Of a DNA stretch of 64,000 nucleotides, positions 26,624-35,734 are shown in pieces. The notes under the pieces were generated by a model, which was not told the origin of the DNA, ran no database searches, and worked only from the letters and a program-made list of their open reading frames with translations. The DNA is taken from positions 1 to 64,000 of the forward strand of contig JAURNL010000033.1 in NCBI GenBank assembly GCA_030830205.1. The letters run 5' to 3'. This DNA comes from Crocinitomicaceae bacterium. GTDB lineage: Bacteria; Bacteroidota; Bacteroidia; Flavobacteriales_D; Crocinitomicaceae. Both the position numbers and the translations under genes were made by a program. The stretch's first letter is position 1. Every line of letters starts with the position of its first letter.

Positions 26624-27089
26624 AACTGAAATCCGGACTCTGCTCAAGAACCTCCCAAGTATGATCAGCTAGCAGTTTGACGCTGGCCAAGTATGTCAGT
26701 TCAGCACCCGATTTTCCCCAAGCATTTGGTCCGATGAGCGAAAGCATGAGTTGTTCATTTTTTTTTCTGTAGAGGTGGTAGGTATGATTAATGAGGGGTT
26801 CAAATCGCAATTCAGTTTGATAGATATAATCTGAAATCGATTTGCGCGCTTGAATTTTTTGGGCTTGTGAAGCGAGTAACTGCATCTGCTCATAAATTTG
26901 AGAGAGTTGCATGTCGGTTTGTTGATTCATTGCGCTCAGCGCACGACCTTTGAGTTTACCCTTATCTTCTGGCTTGATGACTGCGCCGCCAACGGTATGT
27001 GCATAGGGTAGCAAATGAGGGTTTTCTGCAATTTTATCCGGATCAATAGGATTAATGAATTCTTTTTGAGCTTGTTTAGGATCTTTCAT
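26613..27089 (-). CDS. DUF2452 protein
   Basis: 158 residues, a complete DUF2452 domain. The marker N-terminal block 'NPIDPDKIAENPHLLPYAHT', 'GGAVIKPEDKGKLKGRAL', a central coiled helix 'QIYEQMQLLASQAQKIQARK' and the C-terminal 'LIGPNAWGKSG...LLADHTWEV' are all present. No signal peptide, so probably cytosolic. Function unknown. It begins 2 nt after the FAD oxidoreductase stop and is cotranscribed with it; its tail overlaps yaaA on the other strand. Confidence 0.92.
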   Translation of the reverse strand: MKDPKQAQKEFINPIDPDKIAENPHLLPYAHTVGGAVIKPEDKGKLKGRALSAMNQQTDMQLSQIYEQMQLLASQAQKIQARKSISDYIYQTELRFEPLINHTYHLYRKKNEQLMLSLIGPNAWGKSGAELTYLASVKLLADHTWEVLEQSPDFSFNG

Positions 27090-27091
27090 AA

Positions 27092-28213
27092 TTAAACCAA
27101 TTTGCTGAGGGCTTTTCCAACTGCGGAGCCAATTGCCACACCCATTCCTCCCATACGAACACCCGCATGTACATTTTTGTTCAGGGAACGAATAAGCGGT
27201 TTTTTTTCAGTTCCAACGCTCATGATTCCAGACCACTCGTAATCAATTTCAAATGCTTGATCTGGTAAGATTTCCTCCTTTAGTTTTTGAATCAGCGCAG
27301 AGCGAATTTTATCGTTCTTTTCAAAGTCTGTAGTCGTCTCCGAAATAAAGTCTAAATGTCTTCCGCCACCCAGAAGTATGCGAGGGCCAATATCTCTGAA
27401 ATAGTAATAACCTCGATCGCTGTGAAATAGCCCCTTCACTTGGTGATGGAGCGGCTTTGTTATCAGCACTTGTGCACGGGCTGGTTGGAGGTCGTTTGGA
27501 AAATAAGATTGGGCAAATCCATTGGTGCAAATAAATAAATGGTCACCACTTATGGATCCATGGTTTGTTTCAATTTGCACGTCTATGGTATTGCTTTTCC
27601 AATTTTGTACTGTGGTTGAAAATAAAAATTGAATACCTTGCTCAATGCATAACTGATAAAGTTTGGCAATCATTTTACCCGTATCAATGCTACTTTCATA
27701 GTTATTGAAATAAGCGGTCCGATATCCTTTAAACCCAAATTTTTCTATAAATTGATTGTCTTGTCGGTAAACATTATTGAGTCCAAATCGCAATTTGAAT
27801 TGTTCGTTTAATGCTGCCAAAAAACCGCTTTCTAAAATAGGGTCATGCTCTTTTACTAAATCCCATGATCCACAATTTTGATAAGCAAGCGCTTCAAGGC
27901 CAACACGATTTTTAAGAAGCTCAAGCCCCTGTAGCCGCAGTGCAATGGTTTCCCATACTGTCTCAGAAGGCATGTGCTGAAAATCATCTTGGATCTCTGT
28001 GGGGCTTCCAAAGCAGGCAAAACCTGCGTTTTTGGTGCTTGCTCCAGTCGGTAAATAACCGCGTTCTAAAATGATTATTTTTTCTTTGGGAAACCGCTCT
28101 CGCAAGGAAAGCGCTGTTGACATCCCAACAAGTCCAGCACCTGCAATTACAAAGGTATTCCCAATAAGATATTGGTCGCGTTCCCAGTAACTCAATTGAT
28201 CGAAGTGCAGCAT
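27092..28213 (-). CDS. FAD-dependent amino-acid oxidase-like oxidoreductase (DAO family)
   Basis: 373 residues. The N-terminal dinucleotide motif VIAGAGLVGMSTAL (GxGxxG) and an acidic end of the second strand (IILERG) show FAD binding of the DAO/GlpO/ThiO fold. 'TGASTKNAGFACFGSP' is the family's FAD-contact loop, and the C-terminus 'VGTEKKPLIRSL...GMGVAIGSAVGKALS' is the second FAD block. Substrate unknown; glycine/sarcosine-type amines are usual for this family. Cotranscribed with DUF2452. A TACATTTG -7 box precedes it. Confidence 0.88.
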   Translation of the reverse strand: MLHFDQLSYWERDQYLIGNTFVIAGAGLVGMSTALSLRERFPKEKIIILERGYLPTGASTKNAGFACFGSPTEIQDDFQHMPSETVWETIALRLQGLELLKNRVGLEALAYQNCGSWDLVKEHDPILESGFLAALNEQFKLRFGLNNVYRQDNQFIEKFGFKGYRTAYFNNYESSIDTGKMIAKLYQLCIEQGIQFLFSTTVQNWKSNTIDVQIETNHGSISGDHLFICTNGFAQSYFPNDLQPARAQVLITKPLHHQVKGLFHSDRGYYYFRDIGPRILLGGGRHLDFISETTTDFEKNDKIRSALIQKLKEEILPDQAFEIDYEWSGIMSVGTEKKPLIRSLNKNVHAGVRMGGMGVAIGSAVGKALSKLV

Positions 28214-28253
28214 TTTTTTTACTCGTTGATTTTTAGCAAATTTGTGTTCGAAA

Positions 28254-28261
28254 CAAATGTA
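28254..28261 (-). promoter_or_regulatory. Putative -7 box for the FAD oxidoreductase/DUF2452 pair
   Basis: Minus-strand TACATTTG, a perfect TAnnTTTG, 40 nt before the ATG at 28213. The -33 region lacks a clear TTTG. Confidence 0.45.
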
Positions 28262-28305
28262 CCAAATTGCTTTAAATTGGTTCTTTTGAATAACTGTTGT
28301 TTGCC

Positions 28306-30825
28306 ATGATCAAATTACTTCTTTTTGTTTTATTGTTTTTGCCTATTGGGCTATTAGCTCAGCGCGACTTCCTAGTAGTGATAGAAGGTCGTGCTACTAG
28401 TTTTATAGAACACAAAGAGTTATATGGTGTGAGTGTAGATCTCATGCAACAAGAGTCTGTTCTCACTAAGGTGCTTTCCGATCAAGATGGTCAATTTTAT
28501 ATTTCGGCTAAAATCACCCAAGGGCAGTCCATTCAACTTCGTCTTACCAAAGGTGGTTACCTTACCAAATATATTTTGCTCGATCTAACCACTATGCAGG
28601 GACAGCGCAACCAACCCAATGGTTTACAATTATTGCGCAATCTCAAATGCGAACTGTACGAGCTCAAACCCGATGTGGATTTGCTTTTTGCCAAAAATCA
28701 AATCACTGACAAATATGTCTGGAACGCAGGCACTTTGGAACAAATACCATTGGTTAAATCTGATGCAGATGCCAAAGCAAGTGCAGCTTATCAGCTCGCT
28801 ATTGACCAAAAATCAATTGCGCGTCTACAGCAAAAAGCAACTCAGAAATTAGCTGCAAATCAACCACAAGAGGCTATTTTATATTTGGACTCTATTTTAA
28901 ATATCAATCCTGATGATGCTCGTGCAAATGAGCAAAAAAAGCAAATTATCTTCCAAAAAGAGGCAAATCTCAAACGTGAACAAGCGGAAGCTCAGTTTGC
29001 GCTACTTTTTGAAGAAGCCACTGCAGCTAAGCTTTCAGGAGATCTGAATCTTGCTGAATCAAAGTACAGATCAGCTGACGCAATTATACCAAATCAGCCC
29101 AAAGTAAATGCCGCATTGCAAGAAATCAGTCAAATAAGAAGAGAGGCTGCTGATGCGCAATCCAAAACACAGGCATTTCAAAAGGCAATGCAAGCTGCTA
29201 CCGCATTAATGAACGCAAAAAAATTAGATGAAGCTGAAGCAAAGCTAAAAGAAGCGCAACAAATTAAACCAACAGAGCGAGAAACAGTTAGCCTACAACT
29301 CAGTCAAATTAAGGATATTCGCTTTGATATTCAACTAGAGGCAGAACTTAAAAAAACATTGAAGTTAGCCAATGATCAATACCTACAAAAGAAATATGAT
29401 CTCGCTTTAGAAACCTATAAAAAAGCAGATAAGCAAATCGCGCTTTTTCACAAACAATCCTTAATTGATTCCTACTCTAAGGAGCTACAGGCCGGAATGA
29501 AACGTGTAACGGAGGGAATCAATTCTATGTCGCAGGTTTATCAAAATCAATTAGCTAAGGCTAATGAAAACTTCAATAAAGGACCTCAATTTTATGGTAC
29601 GGCTAAATCCATTTTGAATTCGGATCCAATGAAAAGCCGACAAAACGAGCCAGATGTGATAGCCCTCAAGGAGAAAATTGCAGCAATGGAGGCTTACTAC
29701 GCAGCGCGTAAAAGTGCATATCAATTGGTGAAAGCCAAAGACAACCCAGCCGCCTTGAAAGCACTAGAAAAATTATACCTCACTGCCGAAGCCCAACAAG
29801 AATATCTTAATAATTCAGAAGTACTTAGTATTCAAAAAAGTGCAGATTCCATAAGGTCTATTCTTACACCTGCAACCCCAACAATCGTAAAAGAGGATGT
29901 ATTTGTTGAACCTGCTGGGATTCGTTTATCAGCACCAGGAGAAACCGTTAATGGAGAAAGCTCAATGGCTTTCAACGATTTAAAGTTGACGAGAGAAGCC
30001 AAGCAGGAAGCACCTTACCGCACTCAGCAACAAATTCGCACAGAAGTGGAGTACCGGAATTATTTTTCTCAGCAAAATGCACAGGTTGGATCTTTTGAAA
30101 CCACAACGCAATTAGAATTGACTCGTGCACAGCGCCAACTTAATGCACAGCAGCAAACCAATACCCAAGAAATCCTTCAGGTCAATCAAGCACAACAGCT
30201 CCAAGCTTATGAAGTTTCAGTCAATAACCGGGCATTGGCAACCGAGGCTCGTCAGCAAGAAAATTCAAGTAATTTAACTGCATGGAAAGATTCAAAAGAT
30301 CAATTAACTCAGTTAGAAAAACAAGAAGCAGATGCGCGTCAGCAGTCCGAACTTGATCGGCTCAATCGCATTCGCAATGAAAAAGAATTACAGCTCCAAG
30401 AGCAAGCCATTGTTGCTGAGAAAGTAGTGACTGAGCTTGATGAACGTAAGCAAAAAGTTGACTTCGTTAAGCAAGAGCAGCAAGAGAGCGCCACAAATGG
30501 AGGACAAAACCAATATGAACAGATTCAAAAAACAGCTTCATCTACGCTACAATTAAAGACTACACCAAATTACCTTCGCGATGAAAATGGCGTTCTTTTT
30601 GCGCCCAATACGCTCACAGAAAAAACATATCAACTCAAAAATAAAGAGGGTTATATTACAAAAGTAATTGTGAGAAGAGTGGTTGTCGATCCCAATGGAC
30701 ACGGTGTTGTTTATGAGCAAACCACAGATGAAAATGGCAAAACCTACTTTACAAGAGACGGACAGGTTAGTACTGAATATATTTGGTTCAATGAATCTAC
30801 CGGTGCTAATGTTTTGATCAAATAA
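28306..30825 (+). CDS. Exported TPR/coiled-coil protein of unknown function
   Basis: 839 residues from the ATG at 28306; the frame reaches a TTG at 28297 but the ATG gives a clean signal peptide (MIKLLLFVLLFLPIGLLAQ). Residues 25-110 resemble a carboxypeptidase-regulatory-like beta-sandwich ('GVSVDLMQQE...DQDGQFYISAKI'). TPR-like helices follow at about 165-330, then an Ala/Gln/Lys-rich coiled-coil stretch to about 730, and a globular C-terminal tail ('TTPNYLRDENGVLFAPNTLTEKTY' region) with a Thr-Tyr-Phe-Thr-Arg-Asp-Gly ending. Probably periplasmic or outer-membrane associated. No known family was recognised for the whole protein. mpl follows after 4 nt. Confidence 0.75.
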   Translation: MIKLLLFVLLFLPIGLLAQRDFLVVIEGRATSFIEHKELYGVSVDLMQQESVLTKVLSDQDGQFYISAKITQGQSIQLRLTKGGYLTKYILLDLTTMQGQRNQPNGLQLLRNLKCELYELKPDVDLLFAKNQITDKYVWNAGTLEQIPLVKSDADAKASAAYQLAIDQKSIARLQQKATQKLAANQPQEAILYLDSILNINPDDARANEQKKQIIFQKEANLKREQAEAQFALLFEEATAAKLSGDLNLAESKYRSADAIIPNQPKVNAALQEISQIRREAADAQSKTQAFQKAMQAATALMNAKKLDEAEAKLKEAQQIKPTERETVSLQLSQIKDIRFDIQLEAELKKTLKLANDQYLQKKYDLALETYKKADKQIALFHKQSLIDSYSKELQAGMKRVTEGINSMSQVYQNQLAKANENFNKGPQFYGTAKSILNSDPMKSRQNEPDVIALKEKIAAMEAYYAARKSAYQLVKAKDNPAALKALEKLYLTAEAQQEYLNNSEVLSIQKSADSIRSILTPATPTIVKEDVFVEPAGIRLSAPGETVNGESSMAFNDLKLTREAKQEAPYRTQQQIRTEVEYRNYFSQQNAQVGSFETTTQLELTRAQRQLNAQQQTNTQEILQVNQAQQLQAYEVSVNNRALATEARQQENSSNLTAWKDSKDQLTQLEKQEADARQQSELDRLNRIRNEKELQLQEQAIVAEKVVTELDERKQKVDFVKQEQQESATNGGQNQYEQIQKTASSTLQLKTTPNYLRDENGVLFAPNTLTEKTYQLKNKEGYITKVIVRRVVVDPNGHGVVYEQTTDENGKTYFTRDGQVSTEYIWFNESTGANVLIK

Positions 30826-30829
30826 TTTT

Positions 30830-32191
30830 ATGCAAGTACACTTTATTGCTATTGGTGGAAGCGCAATGCACAACCTCGCAATTGCACTCTCCAGAAAAGG
30901 ATTTCAAGTGACTGGATCCGATGATGAAATCTTCGAACCATCCCGAACGCGACTAGAAAAACAAGGCATCTTACCACAGCAATTAGGTTGGGCTGCCAAT
31001 CGCATACATGCAGGACTTTCAGCGGTAATTTTGGGGATGCATGCGCGCGCAGACAATCCAGAATTAATAGCTGCAAAAGAATTGGGTATTCCTATTTATA
31101 GTTACCCAGAATATCTTTATGAGCAAAGTAAGGATCAAATCAGGATCGTGATTGGAGGAAGTCATGGCAAAACGACAATCACCTCCATGCTTCTTCATGC
31201 GGTTGCCAAATTACAAATTGATGTTGATTATATGGTTGGCGCCCAACTAGAGGGGTATGATTGTATGGTGAAGCTTACTAAAGAGGCCAAGTTCATGATT
31301 TTGGAAGGGGATGAATATTTAAGTTCTCCAATAGACCGCCGCCCAAAGTTTCACTTATATAAACCAAATATTGCATTGCTTTCGGGCATTGCCTGGGACC
31401 ACATCAATGTTTTTCCAACTTTTGAGAATTATATCGAACAATTTGAAATCTTTATTTCTTTAATCGAGCCAAACGGTTCCCTGGTCTATAATAGCGAGGA
31501 TATTCACATCCAAAAATTGGCTGCATCATCATCAGCTCAGCTTCATTTAGTGCCTTACGAAACTCCCAAATTTGAACCCACCGCAACTGGTACTTTATTA
31601 TATTTTGATGGGCAACAATATCCGCTGAATATCTTTGGTGCTCACAACCTTCAAAATTTAATGGGCGCTATGTACGTTGCTCAACAAATGGGAATTTCCG
31701 AAAGTTCCTTTTTAACTGCCATGGCTGACTTTACGGGTGCAGGTAAGCGACTTCAAAAAGTAATAGAAAAAGATGGTTTTGTGATGTACAAAGACTTTGC
31801 ACATTCACCCTCCAAATTGAAAGCCACTACTACTGCAGTTAAGCAGCAATATCCAGACCGAGAAGTGATTGCCTGTATGGAGCTCCATACTTTTAGTTCC
31901 TTACAACAGGCTTTCTTACCTCAATATAATGGGGCTATGTCAGCTGCAGACAAAGCCTTGGTATATTTTAGCCCTGAGGTAGTGGCACATAAAAAGCTAC
32001 CTGTATTAGACATAAATGATGTACAAAGAGGATTTGGAGGCGATGTCCAAGTTTGTACAAAGACTCAGGATGTTTTGGACTTTATTAATGAGCAAAACTG
32101 GAATAACAAAGTCTTGTTAATGATGTCAAGTGGAAATTTTGACGGAATTGATTATGATGACCTCGCTGTGCGGTTACAAGCTAAGCTCTGA
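30830..32191 (+). CDS. mpl: UDP-N-acetylmuramate:tripeptide ligase-type enzyme (Mpl-like muropeptide recycling)
   Basis: 453 residues, a Mur ligase of the MurC/Mpl branch. The N-terminal UDP-binding domain begins 'VHFIAIGGSAMHNLAIAL'. The ATP loop 'IGGSHGKTTITSML' is intact, followed by 'ILEGDEYLSSPIDRRPKFH', the Mpl-type metal/substrate block, and 'YKDFAHSPSKLKATTTAVK' in the C-terminal domain. In E. coli Mpl reattaches recycled murein tripeptide to UDP-MurNAc. The 'DEYLSSPID' and 'HSPSK' signatures favour Mpl over MurC. It follows the TPR gene after 4 nt. Its last 11 nt overlap the convergent DUF4199-like gene. Confidence 0.88.
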   Translation: MQVHFIAIGGSAMHNLAIALSRKGFQVTGSDDEIFEPSRTRLEKQGILPQQLGWAANRIHAGLSAVILGMHARADNPELIAAKELGIPIYSYPEYLYEQSKDQIRIVIGGSHGKTTITSMLLHAVAKLQIDVDYMVGAQLEGYDCMVKLTKEAKFMILEGDEYLSSPIDRRPKFHLYKPNIALLSGIAWDHINVFPTFENYIEQFEIFISLIEPNGSLVYNSEDIHIQKLAASSSAQLHLVPYETPKFEPTATGTLLYFDGQQYPLNIFGAHNLQNLMGAMYVAQQMGISESSFLTAMADFTGAGKRLQKVIEKDGFVMYKDFAHSPSKLKATTTAVKQQYPDREVIACMELHTFSSLQQAFLPQYNGAMSAADKALVYFSPEVVAHKKLPVLDINDVQRGFGGDVQVCTKTQDVLDFINEQNWNNKVLLMMSSGNFDGIDYDDLAVRLQAKL

Positions 32192-32723
32192 AAACAACCT
32201 TGCGGTAAATAACAGCGATTAGCAAGCTATTCAATGTACTATATACTAAAAGTGCCAACAGACTCACGCTGAGCGTAAACTGAGGGTCATACATCATGGC
32301 TGTATTTTTTCTCGCCATTTCTACAATTTCGCTGTCGCTTTTGTTTTCAAGCGCGCTGTTTCCTAGACGAATAGCAGCAATCTCCTCTGGACTGTCCATG
32401 CGTCTTTCGTAGGCAGCTCTTTTATTTTGATTGAATTCTGGATAAATATCTCTGTAATAGAAGAACAAAAAGAAACTTACCAAAAGGGTGTAGGGTAGAC
32501 CGGCACTGAGACCCGACTTGATATCGGTTAATATATTGCTTTCACTGGTGTAAAACCGTTTTTTACGATACATAAACAGAGCAATTGCTGTAGTTAGCAA
32601 GGCCATATTTAATAAGACGAATGGTTGAATTTCATTGAGCAGAAAATGAAAGTTATAAGCTATCATTTTACAGGCAATCCAAATTAATCCAAAAGCCAAA
32701 CCGTAAAGCCAACCCTTTTTCAT
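32181..32723 (-). CDS. DUF4199-like membrane protein
   Basis: 180 residues with four hydrophobic helices: about 4-20, 33-50, 70-90 and 148-172. A charged loop with 'NQNKRAAYERRMDSPEEIAA' separates the last two. The layout matches DUF4199 proteins of Bacteroidota, whose function is unknown; the family assignment is from layout more than signature. The start overlaps the rho stop by one base, so the gene is cotranscribed with and translationally coupled to rho. Confidence 0.65.
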   Translation of the reverse strand: MKKGWLYGLAFGLIWIACKMIAYNFHFLLNEIQPFVLLNMALLTTAIALFMYRKKRFYTSESNILTDIKSGLSAGLPYTLLVSFFLFFYYRDIYPEFNQNKRAAYERRMDSPEEIAAIRLGNSALENKSDSEIVEMARKNTAMMYDPQFTLSVSLLALLVYSTLNSLLIAVIYRKVVFRA

Positions 32724-34348
32724 TAGCTATTCATTGAAACTAAGAATTCTTCGTTAGAAAGTGTATTTTCCATATGGGATTTCATGAATTCCATGGCCTC
32801 CACTGGGTTCATATCTGCAATGAATTTGCGAATGAGCCATACACGTTGTAAAACATCTTTACTCACTAGTAAATCTTCGCGACGTGTTCCTGATGCAGTA
32901 ATATCAATTGCAGGATATATGCGACGATTTGATATTTTTCGGTCAAGTTGGAGTTCCATGTTGCCCGTACCTTTGAATTCTTCAAAAATAACTTCGTCCA
33001 TTTTAGATCCTGTTTCTGTAAGTGCAGTGGCAAGAATAGAAAGCGAACCGCCATTTTCAATCTTGCGCGCAGAACCAAAGAATCTTTTTGGTTTGTGAAG
33101 CGCATTAGCATCTACACCACCGGAAAGCACTTTTCCTGATGCTGGAGATACGGTGTTGTATGCACGTGCTAAACGTGTTATGGAGTCGAGCAGGATGCAG
33201 ACATCATGTCCACACTCAACCATTCTTTTCGCTTTTTCCAAAACCATATTCGCGACTTTGACGTGGCGATCAGCTGGTTCATCAAAGGTTGAAGCAATGA
33301 CCTCAGCTTTTACGGAACGAGCCATATCTGTCACTTCTTCTGGTCGTTCATCGATGAGAAGTACAATGAGATATGTTTCTGGGTGATTGGCTGCAATTGC
33401 ATTGGCTACATCTTTAAGTAGCATGGTTTTGCCCGTTTTAGGTTGAGCGACAATCATGCCGCGTTGCCCTTTGCCAATCGGTGCAAAAAGATCCATTACA
33501 CGCGTAGATAATGTTTCTTGGGAGTGTCCGGTTAATTTGAATTTTTCTGATGGAAAAAGCGGTGTGAGGTATTGAAAAGGAACTCGATCACGAATATAAG
33601 AAGGGTCGCGTCCGTTGATAGACTCCACCTTAACTAGCGGAAAGAACTTTTCACCTTCTCTTGGAGGTCTAATTGTGCCTTTTACGGTATCACCTGTCTT
33701 CAGTCCAAAAAGTTTGATTTGATTTTGAGAGACATAAATGTCATCTGGTGATGGTAGGTAATTATAGTCTGAAGAGCGTAGAAAACCGTAACCGTCTTGA
33801 ATAACCTCGAGTACACCTTCAGCTGACACAATTCCTACAAGATCAAAGTGTTCTTCTTTAAGGACTTCCTCTGATACCTCTGGCGTTTGTCCAGATTTTT
33901 GCTGAAATCTATTTTGCTCCTGGGTATTATTTTGTTCTTGATGACGCTGACGTTGTTGGTCATTGCGTTGATTGCGTTGCTCACGTTGCTCACGCTGTTG
34001 CTGTTGTGGATGTCTTGGACGCGGTGTGGCTTGCTCTTTTAGGCTTTCCTCCGCTGTCGTTTCTGGTAAGACTTGTACAGTATTTTCTTCTGTAGCGACT
34101 GCGACTATTGGAGCATTTGGTTCATCAGCTGCTGGTTTTGGCTTGCGGACACGCTTACGCACTTGCGCATTTGTAGTGTTTTCCACATGCGTATCAGTGG
34201 GCGCTTCTTGTGCGGTGGTTGTGTCAGATTTGCCAGCAATTGCACTGATCAAATCACTTTTTTTGAGGTTAGCTACATCAATGCCAAGGCTTTGTGCGAT
34301 AACACGTAGGTCCGAGATTTTTTTACTCTCTAAGGTTATTAAATCCAT
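32723..34348 (-). CDS. rho: Transcription termination factor Rho
   Basis: Hexameric RNA helicase that ends transcription at Rho-dependent sites. 541 residues from the ATG at 34348 ([19 protein letters not shown]); the frame runs upstream to a TTG at 34396, but the ATG gives the family's usual N-terminus. Rho_N (about 1-45) is followed by a long Gln/Arg/Glu/Thr-rich disordered insert (about 50-155), typical of Bacteroidota Rho. The cold-shock-like RNA-binding domain and the RecA-like core follow, with Walker A PKTGKTML, '[13 protein letters not shown]' and the Q/R-loop region '[21 protein letters not shown]'. The insert accounts for the extra length over E. coli Rho (419). Confidence 0.97.
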   Translation of the reverse strand: MDLITLESKKISDLRVIAQSLGIDVANLKKSDLISAIAGKSDTTTAQEAPTDTHVENTTNAQVRKRVRKPKPAADEPNAPIVAVATEENTVQVLPETTAEESLKEQATPRPRHPQQQQREQREQRNQRNDQQRQRHQEQNNTQEQNRFQQKSGQTPEVSEEVLKEEHFDLVGIVSAEGVLEVIQDGYGFLRSSDYNYLPSPDDIYVSQNQIKLFGLKTGDTVKGTIRPPREGEKFFPLVKVESINGRDPSYIRDRVPFQYLTPLFPSEKFKLTGHSQETLSTRVMDLFAPIGKGQRGMIVAQPKTGKTMLLKDVANAIAANHPETYLIVLLIDERPEEVTDMARSVKAEVIASTFDEPADRHVKVANMVLEKAKRMVECGHDVCILLDSITRLARAYNTVSPASGKVLSGGVDANALHKPKRFFGSARKIENGGSLSILATALTETGSKMDEVIFEEFKGTGNMELQLDRKISNRRIYPAIDITASGTRREDLLVSKDVLQRVWLIRKFIADMNPVEAMEFMKSHMENTLSNEEFLVSMNS

Positions 34349-34456
34349 CAATGGTAAGTTAAAAACTGAATTTGGAGAAGGCCCGGAGGTGGGCAATTGG
34401 AAATTCGTTGCAAGTTTAAGTAAAAAAAAGCGAAAATAAACACATCTTTAAAAAAA

Positions 34457-35734
34457 CTATGTCTTGCGCTTTTGTTTTTTAGCTGCAGGGAAAAGTATGT
34501 TGTTGAGAATCAGTCTGTAACCAGGTGAATTTGGATGTAGATTCAAATCAGTAGGCGGGTCACCAACAAGGTGCTGATAGTCTTCAGGATCATGACCTCC
34601 GTAAAAGGTCCAAGTCCCTTGTCCAAATTCTCCGTGTACATACTTGGCTGTATTGGCAGCTTTATTCTCTCCTAATATAAGGACATTAGGTTTTATAAAT
34701 TCTTTATGAAAGTCTGTTGTTTGGCCCATAAAACCATTGATTACATCCACATGACATTGTGTCAACATGGTAGGAACGACATCCCACTTGGCTGAAAAAT
34801 CAAAGAGGGTAAACTGATCAGACTTCTCTGTTATCATTCGCTTGGTACGCAAGTCTGTTCCATCAATGTCGCTGTATTCATAGATCATGGGATCTTTGAT
34901 GATATGAAAATTTTGAAATGCAAACGTCTCGTTGAACTCTAGTTTATCTTGTGCTCTGGGATCAGATGGAGTTCCATCAAATATAGCTTCTTGAATATCT
35001 ACATTTTGAGCCGCTAAGGCAATGTCAAATGAATCTGTTCCTGAACACATCGTGAATAAAAATCCGCCTCCTATTACAAAATTCCGAATATTGAGTGCAA
35101 CAGCTCTCTTGAGTGCTGCAGTAGAGCTAAATCCGAGTTCAGCAGCGGAAGCCTCAGATCTCTGCACCTCCTGTTGGTACCAACTTTGCATGCGTGCAGA
35201 GCCATAGAATTTGCCGTATTGCCCCGTAAAATCTTCATGATGAAGATGCAGCCAATCGTATTTAGGTAAAATACCGTTCACGATAGCAGAATCATAGATT
35301 TTGTCGTATTTAATTTCTGCGTAGGTTAGCACGAGTGTGACGGCATCGTCCCATGGGAGTTTATTTGGTGGAGTGTAGACAGCGATTTTAGGTGCCTTTT
35401 CTAATTGTACCACTTCCATATTGACCTCAGGGTCAGCAATGTCGCTTTTGATTTTGTTCACTTGTCCGTCATTGAGGACCTGGTAACTGATATTGCGCAG
35501 TAGCAGTTCTTCTTCGATACGTTGTAGATGTGGAATCAAAAAACTGCCCCCTCTGTAATTGAGTAGCCATTCAATTGTAATTTGATTGTCCAATGTCCAA
35601 TAGGCTAACCCATAGGCCTTTAGATGATCGCGTTGTGAATCATCCATTGGAACAAGTATTTGTGTGCCCCAACTTTGGAAATACAACAAAAGGATAAAAA
35701 ATAAATAGAGTAGTTTAGAAGGGATCTTCTTCAT
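34457..35734 (-). CDS. Exported protein of the 'asparagine synthetase B-like' Bacteroidota family; function unknown
   Basis: 425 residues from the ATG at 35734, which starts a good signal peptide (MKKIPSKLLYLFFILLLYFQSWG); the longer frame upstream lies inside dnaB. The N-terminal block 'ILVPMDDSQRDHLKAYGLAY' is the hallmark of proteins that databases label asparagine synthetase B. No N-terminal Cys nucleophile of a glutamine amidotransferase and no PP-loop (SGGxDS) are visible, so that name is probably wrong. The middle holds a Rossmann-like segment ('GGGFLFTMCSGTDSFDIALA') resembling GATase1/DUF4159-type folds, and a His-rich 'YDWLHLHHEDFTGQYGKFYG' segment. The first 20 nt overlap the end of dnaB. 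Confidence 0.7.
   Translation of the reverse strand: MKKIPSKLLYLFFILLLYFQSWGTQILVPMDDSQRDHLKAYGLAYWTLDNQITIEWLLNYRGGSFLIPHLQRIEEELLLRNISYQVLNDGQVNKIKSDIADPEVNMEVVQLEKAPKIAVYTPPNKLPWDDAVTLVLTYAEIKYDKIYDSAIVNGILPKYDWLHLHHEDFTGQYGKFYGSARMQSWYQQEVQRSEASAAELGFSSTAALKRAVALNIRNFVIGGGFLFTMCSGTDSFDIALAAQNVDIQEAIFDGTPSDPRAQDKLEFNETFAFQNFHIIKDPMIYEYSDIDGTDLRTKRMITEKSDQFTLFDFSAKWDVVPTMLTQCHVDVINGFMGQTTDFHKEFIKPNVLILGENKAANTAKYVHGEFGQGTWTFYGGHDPEDYQHLVGDPPTDLNLHPNSPGYRLILNNILFPAAKKQKRKT

Noticed and set aside
26797-26812. T-loop-like GGTTCAAATC word suggesting a tRNA
   Set aside because: Lies inside the DUF2452 gene and has no acceptor, D or anticodon stems around it.
34381-34394. GCCC/GGGC hairpin in the rho leader as an autoregulatory element
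   Set aside because: Four base pairs only, no T-run, inside a region that may extend the rho frame; not supportable.
33972-34439. 155-residue plus-strand frame opposite the start of rho
   Set aside because: Antisense shadow of the rho Gln/Arg-rich linker: Cys/Ser-rich, low-complexity, no start context. rho is certain on the other strand.
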